Source of the DNA: Flagellimonas sp. HMM57
Lineage (GTDB): Bacteria > Bacteroidota > Bacteroidia > Flavobacteriales > Flavobacteriaceae
Assembly: GCF_021390175.1 (NCBI RefSeq)
Contig: NZ_CP090004.1
Span: 558,001-622,000 of the forward strand
DNA length: 64,000 nucleotides
Direction: 5' to 3'
In this document: piece by piece, positions 25,405 to 34,692 of the stretch
Position numbering within the stretch: the first letter of the stretch is position 1
Layout of the letters: every line of letters starts with the position of its first letter
Made by a program: the position numbers and the translations under genes
Notes under the pieces: generated by a model
What the model saw: only the letters and a program-made list of their open reading frames with translations
Databases searched by the model: none
Told to the model about the DNA's origin: nothing

Positions 25405-26466
25405 TTAGTTACATCTTGTTATAAAATTCCATCGGGTAAAATCCCTCTCGTACAAACTACCAAAATAGGTAACCCTATCTCCAACAAAGTATTGTGTAGA
25501 TGGCGACCACTCCGCCACACCGTCACAAGGACCTGCAGGGTTGGTATCCGTAGCTGGATATAGTGCATTTGTCCCTTGAATGTCCAAAGCAGAAATGCTC
25601 GCTTGTCTTGGTGGCAATAGATTGCCGTTCAAATCGGTAATGGTCGGTTGTCCGTTTCTACTAAATGTAAAACTACCGTACATCATGGTTGAATTAATAT
25701 CAAACTGACCTGTTAAAAAGATAGCGGAATTGCTTTTGAAAAACTGGTCTTGTGCATCGGGCACAATGTTGTTGAAATTGATAATGACGAAATCATCCCT
25801 ATCCGAACGGTTTTGCTCATGAATATAGCCCAATGTATGGCCTAACTCGTGAATAATCACTACAGCCGTTGCTCTAGTTCCTAAACGGATAAAACCTCTT
25901 GAACCGTTCATTCCCAACGTAGCGACACCAGAATTACTATTGGATCCCGAGGAGGAAATGGTTACATAATTGGACTGATTCGTACGTTCTTTGAAAGTAA
26001 CGTTGGTTTTGCTGGTCCACTCATCAAAAGACTTTTGCAACTCCGAACGAACGGAAGCACTCAATCCATTGATAACGTAATAGACAACACCATCGGTCCA
26101 TTTTCGAACACCTCCGCCCAATGCTAGACTGGTCTGACCGGCATCTGGTGTTGGGTTTTCGTCAAAAGCTTCAGCAGAATCCGATAATTGGTCTTCAAAC
26201 AATCTCAAATCGCTTCCTGCAAGACTGTAGGTTCCGTCTTCTTCAAGCCTTACTTTTACCTCACTTCCCAAAAAGTACTTGGTAATAAAATCCGTATCCT
26301 GTTCTGTTGTGGATACTTCTTCATTTGGTGTTGTAGCATTTCGGTCTTCGTCTACATCGTTCTTTTCACAAGAAGCAATGGACAAAACCATAATCGCGGC
26401 TAAAGTCAACATAGCATTTAAGCCGACCTTAAGCCTTCTTTTTTCATTTTTAAATTTCATGTTCAT
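25405..26466 (-). CDS. Astacin-like (M12A) zinc metalloprotease lipoprotein
   Basis: A 353-residue protein. The lipoprotein signal ends in IASC (Cys33), so export and membrane anchoring are likely. A roughly 100-residue linker/propeptide region precedes the protease domain. The zinc site HELGHTLGYIHEQNRSD (about residues 203-219) has the HExxHxxGxxHE astacin form, with a Met-turn STMMYGSF downstream. The C-terminal 40 residues (WSPSTQYFVGDRVTYFGSLY) match the chitin-binding type 3/CBM5-12 pattern, so the enzyme may attach to chitin-like or other polysaccharide. The activity is probably that of a secreted endopeptidase. It is a single gene with a long promoter region. Confidence 0.9.
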   Translation of the reverse strand: MNMKFKNEKRRLKVGLNAMLTLAAIMVLSIASCEKNDVDEDRNATTPNEEVSTTEQDTDFITKYFLGSEVKVRLEEDGTYSLAGSDLRLFEDQLSDSAEAFDENPTPDAGQTSLALGGGVRKWTDGVVYYVINGLSASVRSELQKSFDEWTSKTNVTFKERTNQSNYVTISSSGSNSNSGVATLGMNGSRGFIRLGTRATAVVIIHELGHTLGYIHEQNRSDRDDFVIINFNNIVPDAQDQFFKSNSAIFLTGQFDINSTMMYGSFTFSRNGQPTITDLNGNLLPPRQASISALDIQGTNALYPATDTNPAGPCDGVAEWSPSTQYFVGDRVTYFGSLYERDFTRWNFITRCN

Positions 26467-26621
26467 ATAAGTTTTTGGGGTTAAAACTTAAATATGTACG
26501 TAAGAAAGACAAGAATAGTAAGTAGCTACTTCGCTTTTTCGATAAACGGTGAATAAAGATTTATGAATTTTTGCGTTACAGACTTGTTAAAATTTTGGTT
26601 CAAAAAGCTAATTTTATCTTA

Positions 26622-27899
26622 TTATCCGTTCTGATTCAGGAGAATACCTTTTTTCAAAAGCTGACCAAAATGGTACATGTCTTCAAAGGAGCAATAAAAA
26701 GGTGCTGGCGCCAGTCGTATTACATTAGGTTCTCTCCAATCGGTAATTACACCATTTTTCATTAAAAAATCAAACAACGATTTTCCTTCTCCATGTAAAA
26801 AAACAGAAAGTTGGCAACCGCGTTCTTTGGGGGTAATAATCTCGAAAGAACTATCTACTTCCTTATCAATTTCTTGTAAAACGAATTCAAGATAAGCTAC
26901 AATTCTGAGCTGTTTTTCAATTAGGGCATCCATACCTACTTCATCAAACAGTTCCAAAGAGGCTAAGTATGGCGCAATAGAAAGTATTGGGGGATTGCTC
27001 AGCTGCCAAGCATCGGCCGTTTCTATAGGGTCAAACTCGGGCTGCATTAAAAAACGAGTTTCTTTTTTTGTGCCCCACCAGCCCTCAAAACGTGGAATAT
27101 CTTTTTTACCCAAATGTCTTTCATGCACAAAAATACCCGAGGCGTTTCCAGGTCCGCTGTTCATATACTTGTAACTGCACCAAGCAGCAAAATCTGCATC
27201 CCAATCGTGTAATTTTAATGATACGTTACCCACCGCATGTGCCAAATCCCAACCTACAAAAGCACCTGTTGATTTACCTGCACTCGTTATCGCTTCCATG
27301 TCCAATACCTGACCGTTATAGTAATTGACACCACCTAAAAGCACCAAAGCCAGCTCCTCTCCTACCTCTTCAATTTTTTCAATGATATCCTCTGTTCGCC
27401 ACGCATGCTCTCCTGCTCTTTTTTTGACCTCAACAATGGCATCGCTAGGGTCAAAACCATGAAATTTTACCTGACTCTGCAACATGTACTGATCAGATGG
27501 AAAGGCTTTTTCCTCACAAATGATTTTGTAACGCTTTTGATTTGGCCGATAAAAAGAAACCATCAATAAATGAAGATTTACGGTTAGCGTGTTCATGACA
27601 GAAATCTCTTTAGCGCTACCCCCAACAACTTTGCCCAAACCTTCAGCCAAAAGCTCGTGATATTGCCACCAAGGCTTTTCTGCATAAAAGTGCCCCTCAA
27701 CGGCCAACTCCCGCCAATCTTTCATCACTTCGTCAACAAACTTCTGGGTCCGTTTTGGTTGCAGTCCTAGAGAATTACCGGTAAAATAGATAACCTCTTT
27801 TCCGTTGACTTGCGGATAATGAAATTCTTTTCTGTATTTGGATAATTTGTCCTCAGCATCAAGTTGCTGCGCAAATTCCAATGAATTTTGAAAAATCAT
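26622..27899 (-). CDS. kynU: Kynureninase
   Basis: This PLP enzyme cleaves kynurenine or 3-hydroxykynurenine to (3-hydroxy)anthranilate and alanine. It is a fold-type I aminotransferase-like protein of 425 residues, normal for the family. The PLP lysine is Lys244 in CSYKYMNSGPG. The cofactor-contacting region VGWDLAHAVGN and the family start YFTGNSLGL are present. It continues the pathway of kmo, which lies about 8 kb to the left on the same strand. A GNAT gene lies 52 bases upstream in the same direction. Confidence 0.95.
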   Translation of the reverse strand: MIFQNSLEFAQQLDAEDKLSKYRKEFHYPQVNGKEVIYFTGNSLGLQPKRTQKFVDEVMKDWRELAVEGHFYAEKPWWQYHELLAEGLGKVVGGSAKEISVMNTLTVNLHLLMVSFYRPNQKRYKIICEEKAFPSDQYMLQSQVKFHGFDPSDAIVEVKKRAGEHAWRTEDIIEKIEEVGEELALVLLGGVNYYNGQVLDMEAITSAGKSTGAFVGWDLAHAVGNVSLKLHDWDADFAAWCSYKYMNSGPGNASGIFVHERHLGKKDIPRFEGWWGTKKETRFLMQPEFDPIETADAWQLSNPPILSIAPYLASLELFDEVGMDALIEKQLRIVAYLEFVLQEIDKEVDSSFEIITPKERGCQLSVFLHGEGKSLFDFLMKNGVITDWREPNVIRLAPAPFYCSFEDMYHFGQLLKKGILLNQNG

Positions 27900-27951
27900 A
27901 GCGTTTTTTTCTTCGACAGTATTATTTGTAAAGCTAATCGTTATCCATGCA

Positions 27952-28422
27952 CTATTCCAAACGCATTTCTATTATATGTCTTTTAAAACCTACTTTTTCA
28001 TATGCACGTATGGCAGGTACGTTATCACTATAAACCGTTAAACGTATTTCTTTTAATCCCCTTTCCAGCGACCAACGCTTTAACTCATCTACAATTCTGG
28101 CATTAATGCCCTTTCCCCTATGATCAGGGTGGGTATACATAAACCCTAGATAGGCATACTGCTCATGTGCCAGATAGTGCCTGGCCTTTTTGGGAATGGC
28201 ATATCCGGAAGCTATTATCTTTCCATCAAACTCAGCAACGATTACGCTAGCATCATCATCCAATATCATTTGTTTGATATCGTAGTAACTAATGGGATCT
28301 TCTCCTAAAGTACTATCAAAAGGTCGCTCTGCCTTTATGAGTTCTTGTTCAAAACCCAAGAGGATGGGCAAATCTTCCAAGGTTGCATTTCTAAGTATTG
28401 GGTCGAGTGAGTTCATAGCCAT
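27952..28422 (-). CDS. GNAT-family N-acetyltransferase
   Basis: A 156-residue protein with the GNAT fold. The acetyl-CoA-binding motif A is AYLGFMYTHPDHRGKGINARIVDEL (about residues 91-115; HRGKGI is the pyrophosphate loop). Motif B is LTVYSDNVPAIRAYEKVGF. All elements are present. The acceptor substrate is unknown. The ATG at 28416 is an alternative start. The gene is probably cotranscribed with kynU. Confidence 0.9.
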   Translation of the reverse strand: MAMNSLDPILRNATLEDLPILLGFEQELIKAERPFDSTLGEDPISYYDIKQMILDDDASVIVAEFDGKIIASGYAIPKKARHYLAHEQYAYLGFMYTHPDHRGKGINARIVDELKRWSLERGLKEIRLTVYSDNVPAIRAYEKVGFKRHIIEMRLE

Positions 28423-28485
28423 ATATAATTGAAAAAACTAAAATCCCAATGTAGTTCTTTTCTATATTTTTACGAAAAATTACGC

Positions 28486-29127
28486 ATGCACTTTCTTTCC
28501 ACATTACTGGAGAATTACATCAAGGATAATTCTGAAGCTGAACCGGAAATCTTAACAGAGCTAACCCGGGAAACACATTTGAAAGCAATACAGCCCAGAA
28601 TGATCACGGGGCATTTTCAAGGACGGGTACTGAGTTTACTTTCTAAAATCATAGCTCCTAAAAATATTCTTGAGATTGGAACTTACACAGGATACTCGGC
28701 ACTCTGCTTGGCGGAAGGCCTTCAAACTGATGGAAAACTACACACCATCGAAATCAACGAAGAGCTTTACAAGCTGCAGCGCACTTATTTTGATAAAAGC
28801 AGGTATGGAGCCCAAATTGAACAACATATTGGGGATGCATTGGATATTATTCCAAAGCTTGACATTTATTTTGATCTAGTATTCATTGATGCACAGAAAG
28901 TCAATTACGATGCCTATTTTGAAGCGGCTATTCAGAAAACGAAATCTGGCAGTGTTATCCTTTCCGATAATGTGCTATGGTCTGGAAAAGTGGTTGAACC
29001 TGTTTCTAAATCTGATAAAGCTACGGCGTCCTTAATTGCTTATAATCAAAAACTAAAAAACGATTCAAGAGTAGAGACTGTTATCCTTCCTGTGAGGGAC
29101 GGATTGACTTTGAGTAGGGTACTATAA
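28486..29127 (+). CDS. Class I SAM-dependent O-methyltransferase
   Basis: A 213-residue enzyme of the caffeoyl-CoA/catechol O-methyltransferase type. I prefer ATG 28486 over an in-frame TTG at 28429, because the family begins near FLSTLLENYIKDNS. The SAM-binding motif ILEIGTYTGYSALCLAEGL lies at about residues 64-82, then HTIEINEEL. The metal-binding Asp is in LVFIDAQK and DNVLW. The C-terminal DGLTLSRVL is the family end. Its last 47 bases overlap the last part of the convergent PAP2 gene. Confidence 0.92.
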   Translation: MHFLSTLLENYIKDNSEAEPEILTELTRETHLKAIQPRMITGHFQGRVLSLLSKIIAPKNILEIGTYTGYSALCLAEGLQTDGKLHTIEINEELYKLQRTYFDKSRYGAQIEQHIGDALDIIPKLDIYFDLVFIDAQKVNYDAYFEAAIQKTKSGSVILSDNVLWSGKVVEPVSKSDKATASLIAYNQKLKNDSRVETVILPVRDGLTLSRVL

Positions 29128-29665
29128 AGCGGTGGTATAATTTATAGAACAATAGTGCCGACAAAACACCTATCAAAGTACCTACTATAATATCCAAGGG
29201 ATAGTGCACTCCAACAAAAATACGGCTGGTTGCAAATAGAATAGGCCAAATAAAGAACAGAACTGCCCATTTTACCTTCTTTCGTACAAAAAGAAAGAAC
29301 AGAACAGTTATAGAGAAAGAGCTAGCGGCATGACCAGAGAAAAAACTAAAATCCGTAGGGCTTTTTAGAATGCGTATAAGCGTATTGATTTCTTCAGTAT
29401 TATTAGGTCTCAATCTTGCTACTGTAGTCTTTGTCAAATCGGTTACTAAAATGATGAAAACTACGAGACATAGTACCGTGACCAGTTTATACGACGCTTC
29501 CAACGTGGAAAATTTAACGAAAAGTAGTACTATGAAAAATAAAAAGAGGGGTATCCATGTACTGATATTTGTGACCGTAGACCAAAAGATGTCATAATCT
29601 TCAATACCGAGGTTATTAAGATAGATGAAGGTGTCACGATCCCATTCAAGAATTCTTTTCAGCAT
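29081..29665 (-). CDS. PAP2-family phosphatase
   Basis: A 194-residue integral membrane protein with about five to six helices. The three acid-phosphatase motifs are present: KTTVARLRPNN (KxxxxxxRP), FSGHAASSFS (SGH) and SRIFVGVHYPLDIIVG (SRxxxxxHxxxD). The family dephosphorylates lipid phosphates such as undecaprenyl pyrophosphate or phosphatidate. The C-terminal 15 residues are encoded in DNA that also encodes the end of the O-methyltransferase on the other strand. It lies 3 bases past tatA on the same strand. Confidence 0.92.
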   Translation of the reverse strand: MLKRILEWDRDTFIYLNNLGIEDYDIFWSTVTNISTWIPLFLFFIVLLFVKFSTLEASYKLVTVLCLVVFIILVTDLTKTTVARLRPNNTEEINTLIRILKSPTDFSFFSGHAASSFSITVLFFLFVRKKVKWAVLFFIWPILFATSRIFVGVHYPLDIIVGTLIGVLSALLFYKLYHRFIVPYSKSIRPSQEG

Positions 29666-29668
29666 ACA

Positions 29669-29947
29669 TTATTTAGTGCTCCGCTTTATCGACCCGGTCA
29701 CTTCGTCAACATTTTTCTTGACTTCTTCCAACTCCTTTTTAATGTCTTTGGTAAAATCGGTATCGATACCTTGTTTATCTGCACTTTTTTGGATTTCACG
29801 CTTTATATCATCTGTAGCATCACGTAATTGTCGCATTCCTTTACCCAGTCCTTTGGCGATACCCGGAATTTTGTCCGCACCAAATACCATGACCACGATA
29901 AAGAGGATAAAAAAAATTTCTGCGCCACTTATAAATAGAAAATGCAT
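29669..29947 (-). CDS. tatA: Sec-independent translocase TatA/TatE
   Basis: The pore-forming component of the twin-arginine translocon. It has 92 residues from ATG 29947; an upstream start at 30001 would add 18 non-family residues. It has one N-terminal membrane segment (about residues 6-23), the hinge FGADKIPGIAKGLGKGM and an amphipathic helix, followed by a charged tail. Layout and length are normal. TatC is not in this window. The M15 peptidase at 44.8 kb carries a Tat-type signal and is a possible client. The PAP2 gene follows after 3 bases. Confidence 0.92.
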   Translation of the reverse strand: MHFLFISGAEIFFILFIVVMVFGADKIPGIAKGLGKGMRQLRDATDDIKREIQKSADKQGIDTDFTKDIKKELEEVKKNVDEVTGSIKRSTK

Positions 29948-29978
29948 AGGACAAATATAATGAGAAGTTGTTTGCAAA

Positions 29979-30008
29979 TAAAAAAAGCCCTGTGAAATCA
30001 CAGGGCTT
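29979..30008 (-). terminator. Rho-independent terminator after the M1 peptidase gene
   Basis: The arms AAGCCCTGTG and CACAGGGCTT pair over a 4-base loop (AAAT on the plus strand) and are followed leftward by a T-run. The hairpin begins 22 bases past the M1 peptidase stop and lies between it and tatA. Confidence 0.88.
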
Positions 30009-30029
30009 CCATTAATTTAGTATTGCTTT

Positions 30030-32348
30030 CTATTCTCCTTTGATATTTTGCTTAAACTTATCAAAGTCAGATTTCTCTTCTTTTATCGGCCAAGAATTGT
30101 TAGCTGTATCAATATCTGCGGTCTCCAATTTAGGATCTACAACGATTCCTACCAATTCTTTTTGGGATGAAAATACCCTGCTTACCTCAACATCATTCAT
30201 TCTCCATATTTCAGCGGGATAAGTAATGTTTTCTTTGGTTCCATCTGCATAAGTATATTCAACAATCAGTGGCATGGGCATTCCCCCTGGCTTATCAAAA
30301 GTGACTTCATAAAAATATTTGGGCTCCTCAACCTGAGCTCTTTCTGCTTCGGTCATATTGTCCATCATAAACTCTTTTAAGCTTTTAGAAGTTTCTGATG
30401 GAGATTTCCCCTTGAGCTCTGGGCTAAAGTCCTCACTATCCTCCTCCGCCAAATAGACCAATGGTGGTAAATCGGCTTCGGTCAGATTTCTATCCGCCAT
30501 ATACTTCTCCATTTCTTTGGTGGGCTTGTTCGCTACATAGTATTTTTTAACACCTTTTACACCAATATCCACATAATCAGTAGTGTAGAACCAGCCTCTC
30601 CAAAACCAATCAAGGTCTACTGCTGATGCATCTTCCATGGTACGGAAGAAATCTTCAGGGGTAGGGTGCTTAAATTTCCAGCGTTGCGCATACGTTTTGA
30701 ACGCATGATCAAACAACTCTTTGCCCATAACAGTCTCCCTAAGAATATTCAATCCCGTTGCAGGTTTACCGTAGGCATTAGGACCTAAGCTGTATACGTT
30801 CTCTGGGTTCGACATTATTGGTGACATATAGTCTTGGTCTCCGCTCATGTAGGGAACAATCTTTGCGGGCGCTCCCCTTCGAGAAGGATAAGCACTGTTC
30901 GGTGCTATTACATCTGGATATTTTTCACCAAATTCCTGCTCGGTGAGGTATTGCATAAAGGTATCCAAGCCTTCATCCATCCATCCCCACTGACGCTCAT
31001 CTGAGTTTACGATCATTGGGAAGAAGTTGTGACCTACTTCATGGATAATCACACTGATCATTCCATACTTAGTTCTGTCCGAATAGGTACCATCTTCATT
31101 TGGACGTCCATAGTTCCAGCAAATCATTGGATATTCCATCCCTTGGTTTTTCGCATGAACCGATATTGCTTTATGGTAAGGATAGTCAAAAGTAAATTTG
31201 GAGTATGTCTCCAATGTTTGAACAACTGCTTTTGTAGATTGTTCTTCCCAAAGTGGGTTACCTTCCTTTGGATACATTGAAACGGCCATAACATCTTTAC
31301 CGCCAATTTTGACAGCCTGCATGTCCCATATAAATTTTCTAGATGTTGCAAAACCGTAGTCACGGACATTAGTAGCCTTAAACTTCCAAGTCTTCTTTTT
31401 TTCTGAAAAACCTTTTTCCGCAGCTTCTGCCTCAGCTTGCGTTACAATAAGAACAGGCTTGTCATATGATTTTGAAGCTTGCTTGTAACGCTTCATCATC
31501 TCCTTGGAAAAAACTTCATCCCTGTTCTGCAATACGCCTGTTGCATCTAAAATATGATCGGCAGGCACAGTAATGCTTACATCATAATTACCAAAGGGCA
31601 GTGCAAATTCCCCGCTCCCCCAGAATTGATGGTTTTGCCATCCTTCAACATCACTGTATACGGCCATCCGTGGAAAAAACTGGGCGATCACATAAGCACG
31701 GTTGCCATCTTTTGCAAAGTATTCATAACCAGAACGAGCCCTATCTACGGTATGGTCTGGAATATTATACCACCATTTAATGGAAAATGACATTTTCTCT
31801 CCACTCTTAAGAGGTTGGGCTATATTTAAACGCATCATGGTCTGATTGATGGTATAGGAAAGTGGTTTTCCATTGGAATCTTTTACAAAATCAATGTTAA
31901 ACCCACCATCAAAAGGTTCGGTTACAAAAGTCTTCGCAAAATTACCTGTGGTGTAGGCGAAGTTTACGCCATCGCCATTTCGTAAAGGGGATTTTGAATC
32001 CTTGGCACGTACATTCTGGTCCAATTGTACCCAAAGAAACTCCAAATCATCTGGTGAATTATTATAATAGGTAATGGTCTCTTCACCATAAATTTTGGCA
32101 TTTTTATCATCCAGTTCAATGTCCATGACATAATCTGCCTGTTGCTGGTAGTAATCCGGTCCTGGCGCACCCGAAGCGGAGCGATAGGTGTTAGGCGTGG
32201 AAAACTCCTCGTACAACTGTTTAAACCTACTCTGATTATAATGGCCGGGCTTCCTATCATCTTTTTCATTTCCTTCTTCTTGGGCCATAGCCGTAGTAGC
32301 TCCAAGCAGAAATAAAAGGGAAGCAAAACAATACGCAATCTTGTTCAT
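30030..32348 (-). CDS. M1-family metallopeptidase
   Basis: A 772-residue exported zinc aminopeptidase-like enzyme. The signal peptide ends near TAMAQ. The N-terminal beta domain (about residues 60-290) contains the substrate-binding style GMEYPMI region just before the catalytic domain. The zinc site is HEVGHNFFP (about 433-441), with the third ligand Glu in WMDEG about 20 residues later. The M1 exopeptidase GAMEN-type loop is replaced by QGMEYP, which may alter specificity. A C-terminal charged region follows. The gene has a strong terminator. A DUF6702 gene lies 61 bases upstream on the same strand. Confidence 0.93.
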   Translation of the reverse strand: MNKIAYCFASLLFLLGATTAMAQEEGNEKDDRKPGHYNQSRFKQLYEEFSTPNTYRSASGAPGPDYYQQQADYVMDIELDDKNAKIYGEETITYYNNSPDDLEFLWVQLDQNVRAKDSKSPLRNGDGVNFAYTTGNFAKTFVTEPFDGGFNIDFVKDSNGKPLSYTINQTMMRLNIAQPLKSGEKMSFSIKWWYNIPDHTVDRARSGYEYFAKDGNRAYVIAQFFPRMAVYSDVEGWQNHQFWGSGEFALPFGNYDVSITVPADHILDATGVLQNRDEVFSKEMMKRYKQASKSYDKPVLIVTQAEAEAAEKGFSEKKKTWKFKATNVRDYGFATSRKFIWDMQAVKIGGKDVMAVSMYPKEGNPLWEEQSTKAVVQTLETYSKFTFDYPYHKAISVHAKNQGMEYPMICWNYGRPNEDGTYSDRTKYGMISVIIHEVGHNFFPMIVNSDERQWGWMDEGLDTFMQYLTEQEFGEKYPDVIAPNSAYPSRRGAPAKIVPYMSGDQDYMSPIMSNPENVYSLGPNAYGKPATGLNILRETVMGKELFDHAFKTYAQRWKFKHPTPEDFFRTMEDASAVDLDWFWRGWFYTTDYVDIGVKGVKKYYVANKPTKEMEKYMADRNLTEADLPPLVYLAEEDSEDFSPELKGKSPSETSKSLKEFMMDNMTEAERAQVEEPKYFYEVTFDKPGGMPMPLIVEYTYADGTKENITYPAEIWRMNDVEVSRVFSSQKELVGIVVDPKLETADIDTANNSWPIKEEKSDFDKFKQNIKGE

Positions 32349-32409
32349 TTTCTTTTTGATTTTTAAAACGTCGGAAAATAACTTTTTTTAACCAATATTT
32401 AAGAATAGC

Positions 32410-32910
32410 TTAGAAGTTTAACATTCCTTTATTATTCTCCCTGATCAATACAAAACTTTTCTTTTGATCTTTCCATTTAAAGTGGACTATGTTTTTTTGT
32501 TCCTCGAACATATCGGTTAAAATCTCATTTTGTACCGAAATCGATTTTAAGGTAGAAAAATCAACATCTGTAAGTTCCAAATAACAAATGACGACATCGT
32601 TGTCATACTTTTTGCCCAAAAAAGAATAGGCCCTGATTTCACCATTTAATGCAACGGCAAATTTTGCCCTGAAATATTTTTCTATATATTCGTCAGCGAC
32701 CTTTGCCTCGTTTTGCGTAGCAAGTTCTGGGTTTATGTCATACCGTTCTTCCAAAACAGCCTCCAAATCATCTATGAAGATTCGACTTGTAATCTGAAAG
32801 GAGGCATTCTTTTCGGAATAGTTGATATTGGTGACGCTTACGTAAAATTTATGGAGTGTGAAACTTAATAATGGAAGCAACACCAGTGCAAGCAAAAAAC
32901 TTTTTCTCAT
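32410..32910 (-). CDS. DUF6702-like protein
   Basis: A 166-residue protein with a signal-like N-terminus (residues 1-18) and HKFYVSVTNINYSEKNASFQ right after it. The region contains ITSRIFIDDLEAVL and GKKYDNDVVICYLEL. This pattern, with the gene directly upstream of an M1 peptidase, fits the DUF6702 family of Flavobacteriia. The mature protein is mostly beta strands and is probably periplasmic. Its function is unknown, but repeated pairing with M1 peptidase genes would suggest a joint role. Confidence 0.8.
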   Translation of the reverse strand: MRKSFLLALVLLPLLSFTLHKFYVSVTNINYSEKNASFQITSRIFIDDLEAVLEERYDINPELATQNEAKVADEYIEKYFRAKFAVALNGEIRAYSFLGKKYDNDVVICYLELTDVDFSTLKSISVQNEILTDMFEEQKNIVHFKWKDQKKSFVLIRENNKGMLNF

Positions 32911-33067
32911 TTTATTTCCATTTTCTGAACTGATTTAGATTTTTGAACAAGTTCAATTTAAAATTGGACAAACTCTATGCCAATACACAAAATTGCCCAG
33001 AGCATAACAACTATAATTTATGTTTTGTAGGCATCATCTTCATTCTTTTGAACCAACTTTAACAAAC

Positions 33068-33898
33068 TTAATCCAACCCATTGTTATGGCGGTATGCCTT
33101 ACTTCTATCCATTAAAAACTGCCAAAACTTTAGTTCGTCATTTTGATGGGTCAAATCATCAAAGCGCTCATCCATTTCGCAAAAATAGATAAAGTCATAA
33201 AAACGCTTTTCAGGAATTTTTAAATGACCAACAAGTAAAGAATCTATAAAGATATCTTCAATCTGTTGTACCGATGTATAAGCTTTATCCAAAGCAATAC
33301 GTTTCTTCAACATTTTGGTTTTTCCGTTGATTCTATTTAGAATCTTATTGAGATTAATGGACAGGGTAGGCAATAAATCTTTTGACATCAGTCGCGCATA
33401 AGGACCATGGTCGGCATCATGTAATTTGTTTTCACTTTGCGAAATAATCTTGACTTCGGCATTAGGGAGCCCAATAGCCTCGGCGCTAACATCTTTTTGC
33501 AATTGTAACCCGTCAATATCTGTATCCAACCTTCCAGAAAGATGATAAGGCTGTACTATAACTTCCTTTAGTTTATTTACGAATTCTTCCAAAGGCACCA
33601 AGACAAAATCCGTACGTAAAAGCTCGTTGGTAACTGGTACTATTTTTCTCTTAAACTGTACAGCGGAAAACACTAAAGTATCATTGAGCCGTACCGCTAT
33701 GGAAAAATTTCCTTCAGTATCCGTTACAATGGCACGTTGAAATGTGATGTTTTGAACCGTGACCCCAGTAATGTCATTTCCTTTGGCAACAATCTTGCCC
33801 TTCAAAATTTTTGTTTGCTGCGCCAAACAGCAACTACCACAAAAAAGAAGAAAAAGAAAAATACACGTATCGAAGTTTGAAGGTTTCACTAAAATCAA
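33068..33898 (-). CDS. Carboxypeptidase-regulatory-like domain protein, paralogue 3
   Basis: A 276-residue exported protein. After a signal peptide containing FLLFCGSCCLAQQ comes a carboxypeptidase D-regulatory-like beta sandwich (about residues 30-115: ILKGKIVAKGNDITGVTVQN, DTEGNFSIAVRLNDTLVFSA). An alpha-rich C-terminal part follows with LKEVIVQPYHLSGRLDTDI and LMDRSKAYRHNNGLD. It is closely related to its upstream neighbour over the whole length. The ATGA overlap (4 bases) with that gene indicates one transcript. No TonB barrel follows the beta domain, so it is a stand-alone module of unknown role. Confidence 0.85.
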   Translation of the reverse strand: MILVKPSNFDTCIFLFLLFCGSCCLAQQTKILKGKIVAKGNDITGVTVQNITFQRAIVTDTEGNFSIAVRLNDTLVFSAVQFKRKIVPVTNELLRTDFVLVPLEEFVNKLKEVIVQPYHLSGRLDTDIDGLQLQKDVSAEAIGLPNAEVKIISQSENKLHDADHGPYARLMSKDLLPTLSINLNKILNRINGKTKMLKKRIALDKAYTSVQQIEDIFIDSLLVGHLKIPEKRFYDFIYFCEMDERFDDLTHQNDELKFWQFLMDRSKAYRHNNGLD

Positions 33899-34692
33899 TC
33901 TAAGTCGTTGTTTTCCCGATACGCCCTGCTTTTTAGAACCAGATAGTCCAATATTCGCAAACGGTCTTTGGAATCAACAGCTTTTTGAAATTCGTCGTCC
34001 ACCTCACAGAAATACATAAAATCATCTATACGCCCAGCAGGGATTTTTAAGGTACTTATAAAAAGAGAATCTATATAAAAATCTTGAACCCGTTGGGTCC
34101 GTGCATAGGTCTCGTCTACTTTCACCCTGTTCTTGAGCATTTTGGTACGCCCGGTAATGGCATTGATTATAGGGTCCAAGGGAGGACTGAGTATCATGGC
34201 GACATTGAACTTTCCAAAAGTTGCCTGTTGCAGTTTACGTTCGCTTTGGGTCGGTATTTTGCTATGGGCATTGGGCAGTCCCAAAGCTTCAGCACTTACA
34301 TCTTTTTCAAGTTGTAATCCACCGATATCCTTCCCTAAATCTCCCGATAGATCAAAAGGCCTTACAACGACCTCTTTCAGTTCGTTCACAAATTCTTCCA
34401 AAGGAACGGTCACAAAATTTGTATTTAAAATGTCCTCGGTAACAGGCAGTACCTTTCTCCTAAACTGCACAGCAGAAAAAACTAAAGTATCGTTACGCTG
34501 TACTGCAATGGAAAAGTTTCCATCCATATCGGTTATTACCGCATTCTTGGTAGTTATGTTCTGGACCACTACCCCAACAACGTCCTTACCTTTACTAAAT
34601 ACTTTTCCTTTTAATTGTTTTACACTGGTTTGTTGGGCATTGGTCGAAAATATAGTTGCAACCAACAACAAGAAAAAGAGCCTACTCCTCAT
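33895..34692 (-). CDS. Carboxypeptidase-regulatory-like domain protein, paralogue 2
   Basis: A 265-residue exported protein and the closest relative of its downstream neighbour. The segments LVFSAVQFRRK, VPLEEFVNELKEVVVRPFDL, EALGLPNA and RAYRENNDLD have near-identical counterparts there. A signal peptide (cleavage near STNAQ) is followed by the beta-sandwich domain (about residues 27-110) and a helical C-terminal half. It overlaps paralogue 1 by 11 bases and paralogue 3 by 4 bases, so the three are probably translationally coupled. Function is unknown. Confidence 0.85.
   Translation of the reverse strand: MRSRLFFLLLVATIFSTNAQQTSVKQLKGKVFSKGKDVVGVVVQNITTKNAVITDMDGNFSIAVQRNDTLVFSAVQFRRKVLPVTEDILNTNFVTVPLEEFVNELKEVVVRPFDLSGDLGKDIGGLQLEKDVSAEALGLPNAHSKIPTQSERKLQQATFGKFNVAMILSPPLDPIINAITGRTKMLKNRVKVDETYARTQRVQDFYIDSLFISTLKIPAGRIDDFMYFCEVDDEFQKAVDSKDRLRILDYLVLKSRAYRENNDLD

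Noticed and set aside
17231..27899. kmo and kynU as one operon
   Set aside because: About 8 kb, several terminators and genes on the opposite strand separate them.
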